64,000 nucleotides of DNA from positions 40,757 through 104,756 of the forward strand of contig JABFRU010000013.1 in NCBI GenBank assembly GCA_013140985.1, given 5' to 3'. A model generated the notes under the pieces. That model did no database searches. It was not told the DNA's origin and saw only the letters and a list, made by a program, of their open reading frames with translations. Below, in pieces: positions 1 to 8,059 of this stretch. The DNA is from Chitinophagaceae bacterium (GTDB taxonomy: Bacteria; Bacteroidota; Bacteroidia; Chitinophagales; Chitinophagaceae). The position numbers and the translations under genes were made by a program. The first letter of the stretch is position 1; each line of letters starts with the position of its first letter.

Positions 1-2
1 TT

Positions 3-638
3 AACCGGAACAAACTAAAGCAGCGGATGAAAGAATTGGAACTCCGCAACCAGATAGCTGCTGACCTGCATGATGAGGTGGGCAGTTCATTAAGTAGCAT
101 ACACATGCTGAGCCAGATGGCAGCACAACCTGGTACTGCAGCATCCCGTAAAGATGATATACTGCAACGCATGAGTGGCAATGCCAAAGAAACAATGGAG
201 AAAATGAGTGATTTAATCTGGACGATAAAGCCAGAAGCAGCGGAAGGCAGTAATTTAAAACAACGGATGGAAAGGTTTTCTTACGAAATATGCGGTTCAA
301 AAAATATTGACCTTACCCTTGAATTAGATAAGTTAGATGAAAAAGATTTAACAATGGAGCAGCGGAAAACCATGTACCTCATTTTTAAGGAAGCATTGAA
401 TAATGCGGTGAAATACTCTGGTACAGAAAAAATTTCGGTTTCTGCTGCCAATGGAAACAATGTACTTACGATGATTGTAAAAGATGAAGGCAAAGGTTTT
501 GATATAGGCACTGTACTAAAAGGTAATGGTTTGGAAAACATTAAAGCAAGAGCGGCTGGTGTTGGCGGTAAACTGGCTATTGATTCAATACCAGGTAATG
601 GAACAACAGTAAAACTAACAATGCCATTAACTAACTAA
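3..638 (+). CDS. Sensor histidine kinase, C-terminal part (cut by window edge)
   Basis: The frame is open from the first bases, so the N-terminal sensor part lies outside the window. What remains is the cytoplasmic kinase core. A HisKA_3-type phosphoacceptor helix contains DLHDEVGSSL, so the histidine is in the LHDEV context typical of NarX/LiaS/DesK kinases. It is followed by a HATPase_c domain with N-box FKEALNNAVKYS, G1 box DEGKGFD and G2 box GNGLENIKAR. The family autophosphorylates and passes phosphate to NarL-type regulators; the next gene is one, 109 bp downstream on the same strand, so the two probably form a pair. The signal sensed cannot be told. Confidence 0.9.
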   Translation, partial: NRNKLKQRMKELELRNQIAADLHDEVGSSLSSIHMLSQMAAQPGTAASRKDDILQRMSGNAKETMEKMSDLIWTIKPEAAEGSNLKQRMERFSYEICGSKNIDLTLELDKLDEKDLTMEQRKTMYLIFKEALNNAVKYSGTEKISVSAANGNNVLTMIVKDEGKGFDIGTVLKGNGLENIKARAAGVGGKLAIDSIPGNGTTVKLTMPLTN

Positions 639-683
639 TGCAACCATTTACTTTTGATTATTGAACATTGACTATTGACAAGC

Positions 684-702
684 TCACCCTATTTCGCTAT
701 TT
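684..702 (+). promoter_or_regulatory. Partial copy of the shared upstream box
   Basis: The sequence TCACCCTATTTCGCTATT lies 64 bp before the response-regulator start. It differs at one position from the box found about 70 bp before each of the three secreted-protein genes downstream (1462, 2621, 4228). Only the upstream half is shared here; the minus-7 part is different. It may be a binding site used by the regulator for itself and for the three surface genes. That role is inferred from position only. Confidence 0.5.
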
Positions 703-747
703 TTTTTTGAAACTAATTTTCTCATTTTTGATTATAAAATAATTGCT

Positions 748-1386
748 GTGATACGAGTAACCATATTTGAAGATAATAAACACCTGAGGGAAACATTTCA
801 GTTATTGCTGGAAACATCTCCCGGTTATACCTGCGCCGGTGCATGGTCCAATTGTAACCAATTGATAAAAGTGCTGGAAGCCAACCCCTGTGATATAGTA
901 TTGATGGATATTGAAATGCCCGGCATGAGTGGCATTGAAGCCACAAAAGCTATCAAAAAACATTTACCCGAAATTAATGTACTGATACAAACAGTATTTT
1001 TTGAAGATGAATATATTTTTAACGCCATCTGCGCCGGGGCATCAGGTTATATTTTAAAATCAACCACACCACAAGGATATTTAGATGCACTAAAAGATGT
1101 TAGCAATGGCGGCTCACCCATGACACCGGGCATTGCCCGCCGGGTACTGGAACTTTTTAAAACCAACCTGCAGCCGCAACAGGCCAGTGATGAATACGGC
1201 CTTACCAACCAGGAAAAAAAAATATTGCAACAATTGGTACAGGGAAAAAGCTATAAACTGGCAGCAGATGCTCTGTTTGTTTCTGTTGATACTGTGAAAA
1301 CCCATGTACGTAATATTTATGCCAAAATGCATGTACACTCTGGTATAGAAGCGGTAAGCATAGCTTTAAGGGATAAGATTGTTTAA
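748..1386 (+). CDS. NarL/FixJ-family response regulator
   Basis: A 212-aa two-domain regulator. The N-terminal receiver has acidic residues near EDN at positions 8-10, the phosphoacceptor Asp54 in LMDIEMPG, and a conserved Lys in YILKS. The C-terminal LuxR-type HTH (about 145-210) has GLTNQEKKIL and a VSVDTVKTHVRNIYAKM recognition region. The start is GTG with no in-frame ATG nearby; the alignment of the receiver supports it. It follows a HisKA_3 kinase and probably is its output, a DNA-binding transcription factor. A box upstream of this gene recurs before the next three genes, which makes them candidate targets. Confidence 0.93.
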   Translation: MIRVTIFEDNKHLRETFQLLLETSPGYTCAGAWSNCNQLIKVLEANPCDIVLMDIEMPGMSGIEATKAIKKHLPEINVLIQTVFFEDEYIFNAICAGASGYILKSTTPQGYLDALKDVSNGGSPMTPGIARRVLELFKTNLQPQQASDEYGLTNQEKKILQQLVQGKSYKLAADALFVSVDTVKTHVRNIYAKMHVHSGIEAVSIALRDKIV

Positions 1387-1461
1387 TCCAATTATCTGTC
1401 ATTCTGCTCTTGGCTAAGGGCACCATTGCACTTTCATTACTCACCACTAACTGCGCACTAA

Positions 1462-1509
1462 TTCACCCCATTTCGCTATTGCCCCGCTTTTTATAGTTAG
1501 CCAACTTTG
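1462..1509 (+). promoter_or_regulatory. Shared promoter box, copy 1
   Basis: Starts with TTCACCCCATTTCGCTATTG, then a 20-nt spacer and CAACTTTG (1502-1509). The TTG/TAnnTTTG-like pair matches the Bacteroidota sigma-A promoter layout except for C instead of T at the first minus-7 base. The same block recurs at 2621 and 4228 with identical spacing. Confidence 0.75.
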
Positions 1510-1531
1510 GGTTGTAATAAAACAACCTTGT

Positions 1532-2599
1532 ATGAAGAAACTATTCTTTTTTTTACCGACAGTTATTATCTGCCAAACCATAACAGCACAAAACGTAGGT
1601 ATCGGCACTACTACACCTTCCTCAAGATTACATCTGGTGGGCAATCTTTTACAGGAAAACGGAACAGTAACATTAAATAGTTCTGCTAGTATTATACAGT
1701 TTCAAAACACAGGTATAAACAAAACCTTCATGCAGTTATCGGGAGATAACCTTCGCCTGGGTACAAATGGCGGCAACCAGTTAGGCAAAACCATTATCCG
1801 CATGGCCGGACAGGATCGGGTATTGATTGACTCTACAGGAAACACACAGATACTGGGCTTGCAGGATGCTTCGCTTACTTCAGACGGGTATATTACCCTT
1901 GGAAGTACAACAGGCAGAAACATGATATTGGATAATAATGAAATTATGGTGCGTAGCAATGGCGGCACAGATAACCTGATTTTGCAAAACGATGGCGGTA
2001 ATGTAGGCATAGGCCTGGGAACAGGTGCCCCTACAGCTAAGCTACATGTAAATGGAGATGTAAGAATTACCGATGGCAACCAGGCATCGGGGAGGGTATT
2101 AACCAGCGATGCCAGTGGTAATGCAAGCTGGCAAAATGCTGCTTTTAGTAACAATGACAGGATTTTTATACGATATAGCAGTTATGGTCAATTTCCTAAT
2201 AACGATTCTTTAATTAATGGTACAACCACTTTATATGATAATGGAAGTATTAATTTTAATTTCATAACAACTGATTTTACAGTTACTAAAAGTGGATTAT
2301 ACCATTTTGAAGGAACGATGTCTGGTACCAACGATGCTGTAGAAGAAGGCCATCGTCTTCTGATTTTTCTTGAACCTTATATATTTATAAATAACACAAC
2401 ACTTATCCCTTTAACTTCATTTTCTGAGTACTATGATAACATTGATAATGTCACTCTGGATGGTATAAGAAAGTTTGTCCATCCTTTTAATATTGACCTT
2501 TATTTAAATGCAGGCTCAACTGTCAAATTTAAATTTTTTGGGCGTTCCATCTCTGCTCAAAATCCTGGTTATATTAGTGCTTATTTAATAAGTGAATAA
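1532..2599 (+). CDS. Secreted repeat protein with C1q-like C-terminus
   Basis: 355 aa with a clear signal peptide (MKKLFFFLPTVIICQTITAQ). The mature protein opens with the NVGIGTTTPSSRLHL motif seen at the start of many Bacteroidota tail-fibre-like or beta-helical surface proteins, and the motif recurs near residue 155 (NVGIGLGTGAPTAKLHVNG). The middle is made of short Gly/Asn-rich beta repeats. The last 130 residues (about 220-355) look like a C1q/TNF jelly-roll domain, with FTVTKSGLYHFEG and a C-terminal GYISAYLIS strand; this is by pattern only. First of three paralogues in tandem. Probably exported and cell-surface; function unknown. No Por/type IX sorting domain is seen. Confidence 0.8.
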   Translation: MKKLFFFLPTVIICQTITAQNVGIGTTTPSSRLHLVGNLLQENGTVTLNSSASIIQFQNTGINKTFMQLSGDNLRLGTNGGNQLGKTIIRMAGQDRVLIDSTGNTQILGLQDASLTSDGYITLGSTTGRNMILDNNEIMVRSNGGTDNLILQNDGGNVGIGLGTGAPTAKLHVNGDVRITDGNQASGRVLTSDASGNASWQNAAFSNNDRIFIRYSSYGQFPNNDSLINGTTTLYDNGSINFNFITTDFTVTKSGLYHFEGTMSGTNDAVEEGHRLLIFLEPYIFINNTTLIPLTSFSEYYDNIDNVTLDGIRKFVHPFNIDLYLNAGSTVKFKFFGRSISAQNPGYISAYLISE

Positions 2600-2620
2600 T
2601 AAACCTCAGCAAAAACAAAA

Positions 2621-2668
2621 TTCACCCCATTTCGCTATTGCCGCGCCTTTCCATCTTTTTCACCTTTG
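2621..2668 (+). promoter_or_regulatory. Shared promoter box, copy 2
   Basis: TTCACCCCATTTCGCTATTG is identical to copy 1, followed by a 20-nt spacer and CACCTTTG (2661-2668). It lies after the stop codon of the previous gene and shows that the second paralogue has its own promoter. It also argues against the upstream ATG at 2592 as the true start. Confidence 0.75.
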
Positions 2669-2690
2669 GGTTACATTAAAACAACCTGTT

Positions 2691-3719
2691 ATGAAAAAGC
2701 TTTTCTTTTTTTTATTGACAGTTATAACCTGCGAAGCTGCAATCGCACAAAACGTAGGCATCGGCACCAGCACACCCAATGCCAGTGCACAGTTGGATGT
2801 GGTAAGCACCAATAAGGGCCTGCTATTACCAAGGATGACATCCAGTAACCGGGTATTGATTTCAAACCCCGCAAATGGGTTGATTGTATATGATACCACA
2901 TTTAACAGACTTTACCAGTACCAGGATGGTGTGTGGCGATATCTTATCAATAATACGTATTGGGTGCAATCTTCCACAAGAAACTGGGTGTATAATACGG
3001 GTGATAGTGTGGGTATTGGTACATCTATACCCACCCAGCGCTTAGATGTAAGTGGTAACATACGCAGCAGGGATGATATACTCGCTGATAATAATATAAC
3101 AGCTACAGGTAATATAGGCGCTGCCAACATCAGCACCGGTGGCAACCTGACGGCTGGTGGAATTCTTACAACAGGCGGTACTACTTTACTTATTGGTGAT
3201 GTTACCACTAATTCAGATTTAATAGTGAACAATGTTGCGGCAACTATGCAATTAAAAAGCAGCGGTGTAAATAAAGGGTACTTTCAGCTATCAGGAAATA
3301 ATGTGAGGATGGGTACCAACAGCGGCAACTCTACGGGTAATTTGATAATACGAATGAATGGGAATGACAGGGTGACAATAAACCCTGCCGGAGATATTGA
3401 CATTGATGGAAAGATTACCAGGAGTTCAGTTACCGGCAGTACACCGTTGTTGCCTGTATGTATAGGGCTGCTAACTGTTGGAGGAGGCATTACAAACGGA
3501 ACAGGGAATTTTACGGTGACTTTTACCAGTAGCGGAAGCAATAGACAGTATGATATTACCTGTTCTCAATTTAATTCCGGAACTGTGCTGTTCATTAGTC
3601 ATACTGACCTTCCACCATGCGGAATCTATTATACAACATTTGTTTCTCCGAATACTATGAGAGTTCTTTATACGAATTGCTCCCAGTCTTTTTGTTTCAT
3701 TGCATATAATACAAATTAA
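2691..3719 (+). CDS. Secreted repeat protein, paralogue 2
   Basis: 342 aa from the ATG at 2691. An earlier in-frame ATG at 2592 would overlap the previous gene and place the promoter box inside the coding region, so it was rejected. Signal peptide MKKLFFFLLTVITCEAAIAQ, then NVGIGTSTPNASAQLDV, a QYQDGVWRYL segment, a second GIGT repeat near residue 105, and a Gly/Thr/Asn-rich repeat region (about 120-240) resembling a beta-helical stalk. A short unique C-terminal domain follows, from GKITRSSVTG onward. The first half is almost identical in DNA to the next gene, indicating recent duplication or gene conversion. Probably surface-exposed; function unknown. Confidence 0.8.
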   Translation: MKKLFFFLLTVITCEAAIAQNVGIGTSTPNASAQLDVVSTNKGLLLPRMTSSNRVLISNPANGLIVYDTTFNRLYQYQDGVWRYLINNTYWVQSSTRNWVYNTGDSVGIGTSIPTQRLDVSGNIRSRDDILADNNITATGNIGAANISTGGNLTAGGILTTGGTTLLIGDVTTNSDLIVNNVAATMQLKSSGVNKGYFQLSGNNVRMGTNSGNSTGNLIIRMNGNDRVTINPAGDIDIDGKITRSSVTGSTPLLPVCIGLLTVGGGITNGTGNFTVTFTSSGSNRQYDITCSQFNSGTVLFISHTDLPPCGIYYTTFVSPNTMRVLYTNCSQSFCFIAYNTN

Positions 3720-4227
3720 TACAGGCAATCATTAAATGCCATCTCGGGATAGAATAATTAAAATTTTCTGCTTCCCTGCTGAGTGTCCATTTTATATTTT
3801 ACAGGCGATGTCTCGACCGGCAGTATTTAGTAGTATAAACAATTTAGCGGCCGGACTCGCCGTATTGATTGAGACAGCCGTTAGAGAATGACGCCGAGTC
3901 CACGCCGCACACATAGCTGGGCTGTGAGACGTCGGCTACGAAGCGTTAATTTTGGAGACTCTGAAAAAAAATCAGTGAGTAATAACCGGCTTTTAAGCAG
4001 TATAATTATTACAGCGTCTTCAGTACATCATTCATACTTCACAGTTGTGCTGAGTGTTCAGTTCTTTGAGTAATTTAACTTTAGGAAAGTTGTGTTTAGT
4101 TTTCAACTAAACATCAAACCCGATAGGGTTTGTTTTATTGCCTGGTTTTGTTGTTGGTATTTTTTGTAGGAAAGCGGAATTTGTAAACTACCTCCACCTC
4201 CTGTGGCACAGAGCGGCCCCGCATTAT
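3720..4227. other. Gene-free stretch with a GC-richer, palindrome-rich core
   Basis: About 500 bp without a convincing gene. Between about 3800 and 3960 the base composition is richer in G+C than the flanks, and short complementary pieces occur (GTCTC near 3808 and GAGAC near 3870, CCGGC and GCCGG between them). The one 61-codon frame here (3888-4073) has no family signature. The rest is AT-rich. It may be a decayed repeat or element remnant; nothing more can be supported. Confidence 0.4.
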
Positions 4228-4275
4228 TTCACCCCATTTCGCTATTGCCCCGCTTTTTATAGTTAGCCAACTTTG
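4228..4275 (+). promoter_or_regulatory. Shared promoter box, copy 3
   Basis: TTCACCCCATTTCGCTATTG, a 20-nt spacer and CAACTTTG (4268-4275). The whole block down to the start codon is nearly the same as copy 1, including the TTTTTATAGTTAGC spacer. Confidence 0.75.
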
Positions 4276-4298
4276 GGTTCTATTAAAAAAAACCAGCT

Positions 4299-5319
4299 AT
4301 GAAGAAGCTATTCTTTTTTTTACTGACATTTATAACCTGCCAAGCCATAACTGCACAAAACGTAGGCATTGGCACCACCAATCCCAATGCCAGTGCACAG
4401 TTGGATGTGGCAAGCACCAATAAGGGCCTGCTATTACCAAGGATGACATCCAGTAACCGGGTATTGATTTCAAACCCCGCAAATGGGTTGATTGTGTATG
4501 ATACCACATTTAACAGACTTTACCAGTACCAGGATGGCGTATGGCGTTACCTTATCAACAATACGTATTGGGTGCAGTCATCTACCCGTAACTGGGTGTA
4601 TAATACGGGTGATAGTGTTGGCATCGGTACATCTTTGCCTACACAACGCCTAGATGTAAACGGCAACATACGGAGCCGGGATGATGTATTGGCTGATGGT
4701 AATGTGGTTGCCGCAAACCTCAATACATCGGGAAATCTAACTGCGGCTGGAAATATTTCAGCTGCCGGTACTTCATTGCTGACGGGAAATATTACCACTA
4801 ATGGCGATTTAATAGTTAATAACTCAGGAGCCATATTACAATTAAGGGATGGAAGCAATGTAAACACAGGGTACTTTCAGTTGTCAGGAGATAATGTACG
4901 AATGGGTACCAACAGCGGCAATACAACCGGCAACCTGATAATACGGATGAACGCAAATGACAGGGTAACAATTAACCCTTCAGGCGATATTGACCTGGAT
5001 GGAAAAAATTACAAGGTCTGCCGTTACAGGGCCCAGTTCCCTGGTACCAATATGCTTTGGCTTAATAAACTCTACAGGAGCTATGCTTAATGGAACCAGT
5101 AATTTTTCAGTAACAAGGTTAAGTGAAGGCCGCTACCAGATTACTTGTACAGATATGCAGATTTACTGTGTGATATTGGCAACTACCATAAATCCTGACA
5201 GGATTCTTGGAGCTATTCAAACCGGGCAGACAACTTTTGAAGTACGCATAAACAGCGTTTCCATACAGAGTGCACCTCGGGATGAAATCTTTTCGTTCCT
5301 GGTTTACAGGCCAGGCTAA
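4299..5319 (+). pseudogene. Secreted repeat protein, paralogue 3, with a +1 frameshift
   Basis: Begins with signal peptide MKKLFFFLLTFITCQAITAQ and runs parallel to paralogue 2 with no length change for about 235 codons. At 5005-5010 a run of six A replaces AAAG in the paralogue. One extra base moves the reading frame, so the first frame stops at 5090 after unrelated residues, while the expected C-terminal domain (KITRSAVTGPSSLVPICFGL) continues in the next frame to 5319. The tail is otherwise intact and conserved. This is a recent frameshift, a homopolymer sequencing error or, less likely, programmed slippage. If corrected, the product is about 339 aa and resembles its neighbour in role. Confidence 0.75.
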
Positions 5320-5570
5320 TAAATTAAGGACAATGAAAAGTAAAAACTATAATAGTCGGGGAACTGAAAAGTAGCATTTACCTTTTTTACTTTATTGTGT
5401 AGGGGCTTTAAATAATAATGATTGAGGTTTGATTTGTGAATTGAAAAAATTTTGATGAATAAAAATAATAGTTAAGGCCCTGATTTTAAAAACAGCATCA
5501 ATCATTTTTCAACTGCTAAATTTTTTCGTATAAAAAAATTTATAGCAGTACGGCTAAAGAGTTAAAATAG
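5320..5570. other. AT-rich intergenic region
   Basis: Lies between the convergent surface-protein gene and mdh. I see no ORF, tRNA or clear promoter; only the mdh terminator at its right end. Confidence 0.6.
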
Positions 5571-5607
5571 AAAAGCCGGCAACGCTGTTTTGAGTTGCCG
5601 GCTTTTT
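5571..5607 (-). terminator. Terminator of mdh (bidirectional)
   Basis: Perfect 9-bp stem GCCGGCAAC/GTTGCCGGC with a 10-nt loop and T-runs on both sides. It follows the mdh stop codon. Confidence 0.9.
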
Positions 5608-5623
5608 ACTGTACAACCGGTGA

Positions 5624-6553
5624 TTACAACGATTTCAGCACATCATTCATGCTCCTCACTGCATCGGCGCTTTTATTAAAAGCAGCCTGCTCGGTATCGT
5701 TCAGTTTAAAGTCAAGAATTTTCTCCCAGCCATTCTTTCCGATGATAACAGGAACACCGAGGCAAATATCTTTTTGCCCGTATTCACCATTGAGAGAAAC
5801 ACAACAGGTAAATAATTTTTTCTCATCTCTTACAATGCTTTCTACCAAAGCAGCACCGGCTGCGCCGGGTGCATACCATGCTGATGTACCGATCAATGCA
5901 GTTAATGTTGCTCCGCCTACCATGGTGTCTTTTACAATTTTCTCCTGCTGTTCTGCAGATAAGAAATTTGTAACAGGAGCACTGTTCCATGTGGCCAAAC
6001 GGATAAGAGGAATCATGGTAGTATCGCCATGTCCGCCGACAACAACAGCATTCAGATCAGCAGGTGAACAACCGAGATGTTGGCTCAATTGATATTTAAA
6101 ACGGCTGCTGTCCAATGTGCCGCCCATTCCAATAATTCTATTCTTCGGAAGACCGGTTGATGTCAATGCAAGGTAGGTCATTGTATCCATTGGGTTGCTG
6201 ATAACAATGATGATGGCATTGGGTGAATGTTTCAGAATATTTTCGCAAACAGTTTTTACAATGCCTGCATTCGTGCCGATCAGTTCTTCTCTTGTCATAC
6301 CCGGTTTGCGGGGAATGCCTGAAGTGATAACAACAACATCGCTGCCTGCAGTTTTAGCATAATCATTTGTGCTGCCGGTGATCTTTGTATCAAAGCCAAG
6401 AAGTGTGGCAGTCTGCATCATGTCCTGTGCTTTGCCTTCGGCAAGACCTTCTTTGATGTCGAGCAATACAAGTTCATTACAAAGTTCTTTGCGGGCAATA
6501 TTGTCTGCACAAGTAGCGCCAACTGCACCGGCGCCAACAACAGTTACTTTCAT
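5624..6553 (-). CDS. mdh: Malate dehydrogenase (LDH-like type)
   Basis: 309 aa, usual length for this family. It interconverts malate and oxaloacetate with NAD in the TCA cycle. N-terminal Rossmann motif VVGAGAVGATCA; the substrate loop GIPRKPGMTR carries Arg where lactate dehydrogenases have Gln, which supports malate specificity. Other family marks are VISNPMDTMTYL, GTLDSSRF (substrate Arg) and the catalytic His in GGHGDTT. Monocistronic: it has its own minus-7 box upstream (6591-6598) and a strong terminator downstream. Confidence 0.97.
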   Translation of the reverse strand: MKVTVVGAGAVGATCADNIARKELCNELVLLDIKEGLAEGKAQDMMQTATLLGFDTKITGSTNDYAKTAGSDVVVITSGIPRKPGMTREELIGTNAGIVKTVCENILKHSPNAIIIVISNPMDTMTYLALTSTGLPKNRIIGMGGTLDSSRFKYQLSQHLGCSPADLNAVVVGGHGDTTMIPLIRLATWNSAPVTNFLSAEQQEKIVKDTMVGGATLTALIGTSAWYAPGAAGAALVESIVRDEKKLFTCCVSLNGEYGQKDICLGVPVIIGKNGWEKILDFKLNDTEQAAFNKSADAVRSMNDVLKSL

Positions 6554-6590
6554 TATAGATTAATTTATAATTGAAGAAATATTTTCGGCG

Positions 6591-6598
6591 CAAAGGTA
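6591..6598 (-). promoter_or_regulatory. Minus-7 box of mdh
   Basis: TACCTTTG on the minus strand matches TAnnTTTG, 37 bp before the mdh start codon. The minus-33 element is weak (TTC rather than TTG, 20 nt upstream). Confidence 0.6.
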
Positions 6599-6634
6599 GC
6601 AGGAAACAGGGTAGTGCTGAAGATGAACGAAATT

Positions 6635-7135
6635 TTATTTTTCCAGCTCTATTAATACTTTTTCCATCGGCATCGAGCCTGCAAACACCGAGATAAGTTC
6701 CCCTTTCTTATCATAAAAAGCAAGGAAGGGTAGATTCCTGACATTGTAAAAGGAAAAAAGAAAGAATTGCGGGTCCTGTCCCATAATGATATTCTTATAT
6801 TGTGCCAGTCCGTATCTTTCCCTAAAAGCCATCATGTCGGCATAAGGTCTTGTAGTGATCATTACGATAGTTACTTTTTCAAATTTCTCAATGTTCTTTA
6901 CTATTTCTTCGGTCTCATGCTGGCAATGATCACAATCGGGACTAAAAAGCATCAGCATAACAGCTTTCTTTTTTGGCAGATCATCCTTGATAGTACCGGT
7001 AGTACTGTCAACCAGCAATAATTTTACCGGGGGAAAGTTGGGAAACTTTTTATAGGGCGGTTGAATACTATCGGTTTGAGAAAGGGTAGTAATGGATATT
7101 ATCAGCGATACCAAAAGCAAGGGTCTCTTTTTCAT
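6635..7135 (-). CDS. Thioredoxin-fold protein, exported (TlpA-like)
   Basis: 166 aa. The N-terminus (KKRPLLLVSLIISITTLSQ) is a signal peptide. The rest is a thioredoxin/AhpC-like fold with redox motif FSPDCDHCQHE (CxxC) and a late cis-Pro region RNLPFLAFYDKKGELISVFAG. Such proteins act as periplasmic thiol-disulfide oxidoreductases; the partner is unknown. It stands alone between mdh and efp, transcribed away from efp. Confidence 0.82.
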   Translation of the reverse strand: MKKRPLLLVSLIISITTLSQTDSIQPPYKKFPNFPPVKLLLVDSTTGTIKDDLPKKKAVMLMLFSPDCDHCQHETEEIVKNIEKFEKVTIVMITTRPYADMMAFRERYGLAQYKNIIMGQDPQFFLFSFYNVRNLPFLAFYDKKGELISVFAGSMPMEKVLIELEK

Positions 7136-7234
7136 AACTCAAAGATATTGTTCCTCATTAAACAGACCTATTGACGTTTCTTTTCTTTGAAGAGTTGTTC
7201 AATATAAGATCGGTTCTTTTGATCGATTTTCCTT

Positions 7235-7264
7235 TTGCCATCAGCCGTCGCTGCCTTATCTTTG
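7235..7264 (+). promoter_or_regulatory. Promoter of efp
   Basis: TTG at 7235-7237, a 19-nt spacer, and TATCTTTG at 7257-7264: a full match to the Bacteroidota vegetative consensus, 26 bp before the efp ATG. Confidence 0.8.
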
Positions 7265-7290
7265 CCGCCTCAAAAAATAAACATTTTAAA

Positions 7291-7857
7291 ATGGCAAATA
7301 CAGCAGATATAAGCAGGGGTTTGATCATCAACCTGGATGGCAGCCTCTACACTGTAGTGGAGTTTGGAGAAAATAAAACAGCCCGTGCGGCAGCAAAAGT
7401 GTGGGCAAAACTGAAAGGGGTAGATAACAGCCGCTCCATTGAAAAAACATGGAACTCCGGCGACACTATTTTTCCTGTAAGAGTGGAAAGACGTTATTAC
7501 CAATTCCTTTATAAAGACGATACGGGGTATAATTTCATGGATAATCAAACCTTTGAGCAGATAGCATTGCAGGAGGCTACTATCGATGCCCCGCAATATT
7601 TGAAAGAAGGACAGGAAGTAGGAGTGCTGATCAATACCGAGAATGACCAGGTTCTTGGCGCTGAACTTCCCGATAAAATTGTTTTGAAGATTGTATATAC
7701 TGAACCTGGCTTAAGAGGTGATACTGCTACCCGTACTTTAAAACAAGCTACATTGGAAACCGGCGGTATAATAGGAGTGCCTTTATTTGTAAATGAAGGA
7801 GAACTGATTCGTATCAACACCAAGACAGGGGAATATGTAGAAAGAGTAAAAGAATGA
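7291..7857 (+). CDS. efp: Elongation factor P with atypical tip loop
   Basis: 188 aa from the ATG at 7291; the frame is open further upstream but the promoter at 7235-7264 excludes earlier starts. EF-P relieves ribosome stalling at polyproline. All three domains are present: KOW-like N-terminus, OB domain (NFMDNQTFEQI), and the C-terminal signature EPGLRGDTATRTLKQATLETGG with VPLFVNEGE. The domain I loop that normally reads KPGKG and carries the modified lysine reads KTARA here (residues 29-33), placing Arg32 at the tip by alignment. Followed by a good terminator. Confidence 0.95.
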   Translation: MANTADISRGLIINLDGSLYTVVEFGENKTARAAAKVWAKLKGVDNSRSIEKTWNSGDTIFPVRVERRYYQFLYKDDTGYNFMDNQTFEQIALQEATIDAPQYLKEGQEVGVLINTENDQVLGAELPDKIVLKIVYTEPGLRGDTATRTLKQATLETGGIIGVPLFVNEGELIRINTKTGEYVERVKE

Positions 7858-7874
7858 TCAACCTGATTTAATGG

Positions 7875-7911
7875 AAAATGGCCTGAAATCACCCGGTTTT
7901 AGGCCATTTTT
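7875..7911 (+). terminator. Terminator of efp
   Basis: AAAATGGCCT pairs with AGGCCATTTT across a 16-nt loop, followed by a T-rich tail, 18 bp after the efp stop codon. Confidence 0.85.
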
Positions 7912-8059
7912 ATTGAATTTTGATTCATTTCCGGCCAAAAATGGCTAAAATCATTGAGTTTCTGATTGTGATTTCATTACCTTAGCCCCGTCCCGCAATT
8001 AAACATAAGCCGGGATTTTTTTCACTAAAACCAAAACCCTCCCACATAAATTGAAAAAC

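Noticed and set aside
2592..2690. N-terminal extension of paralogue 2 (earlier ATG)
   Set aside because: It would translate through the conserved promoter box and destroy the signal peptide.
3888..4073. 61-codon plus-strand ORF in the gene-free stretch
   Set aside because: No family resemblance, odd composition and no promoter or neighbours to support it.
5595..6092. 165-codon ORF opposite mdh
   Set aside because: Shadow of mdh; the product is low-complexity and mdh is certain.
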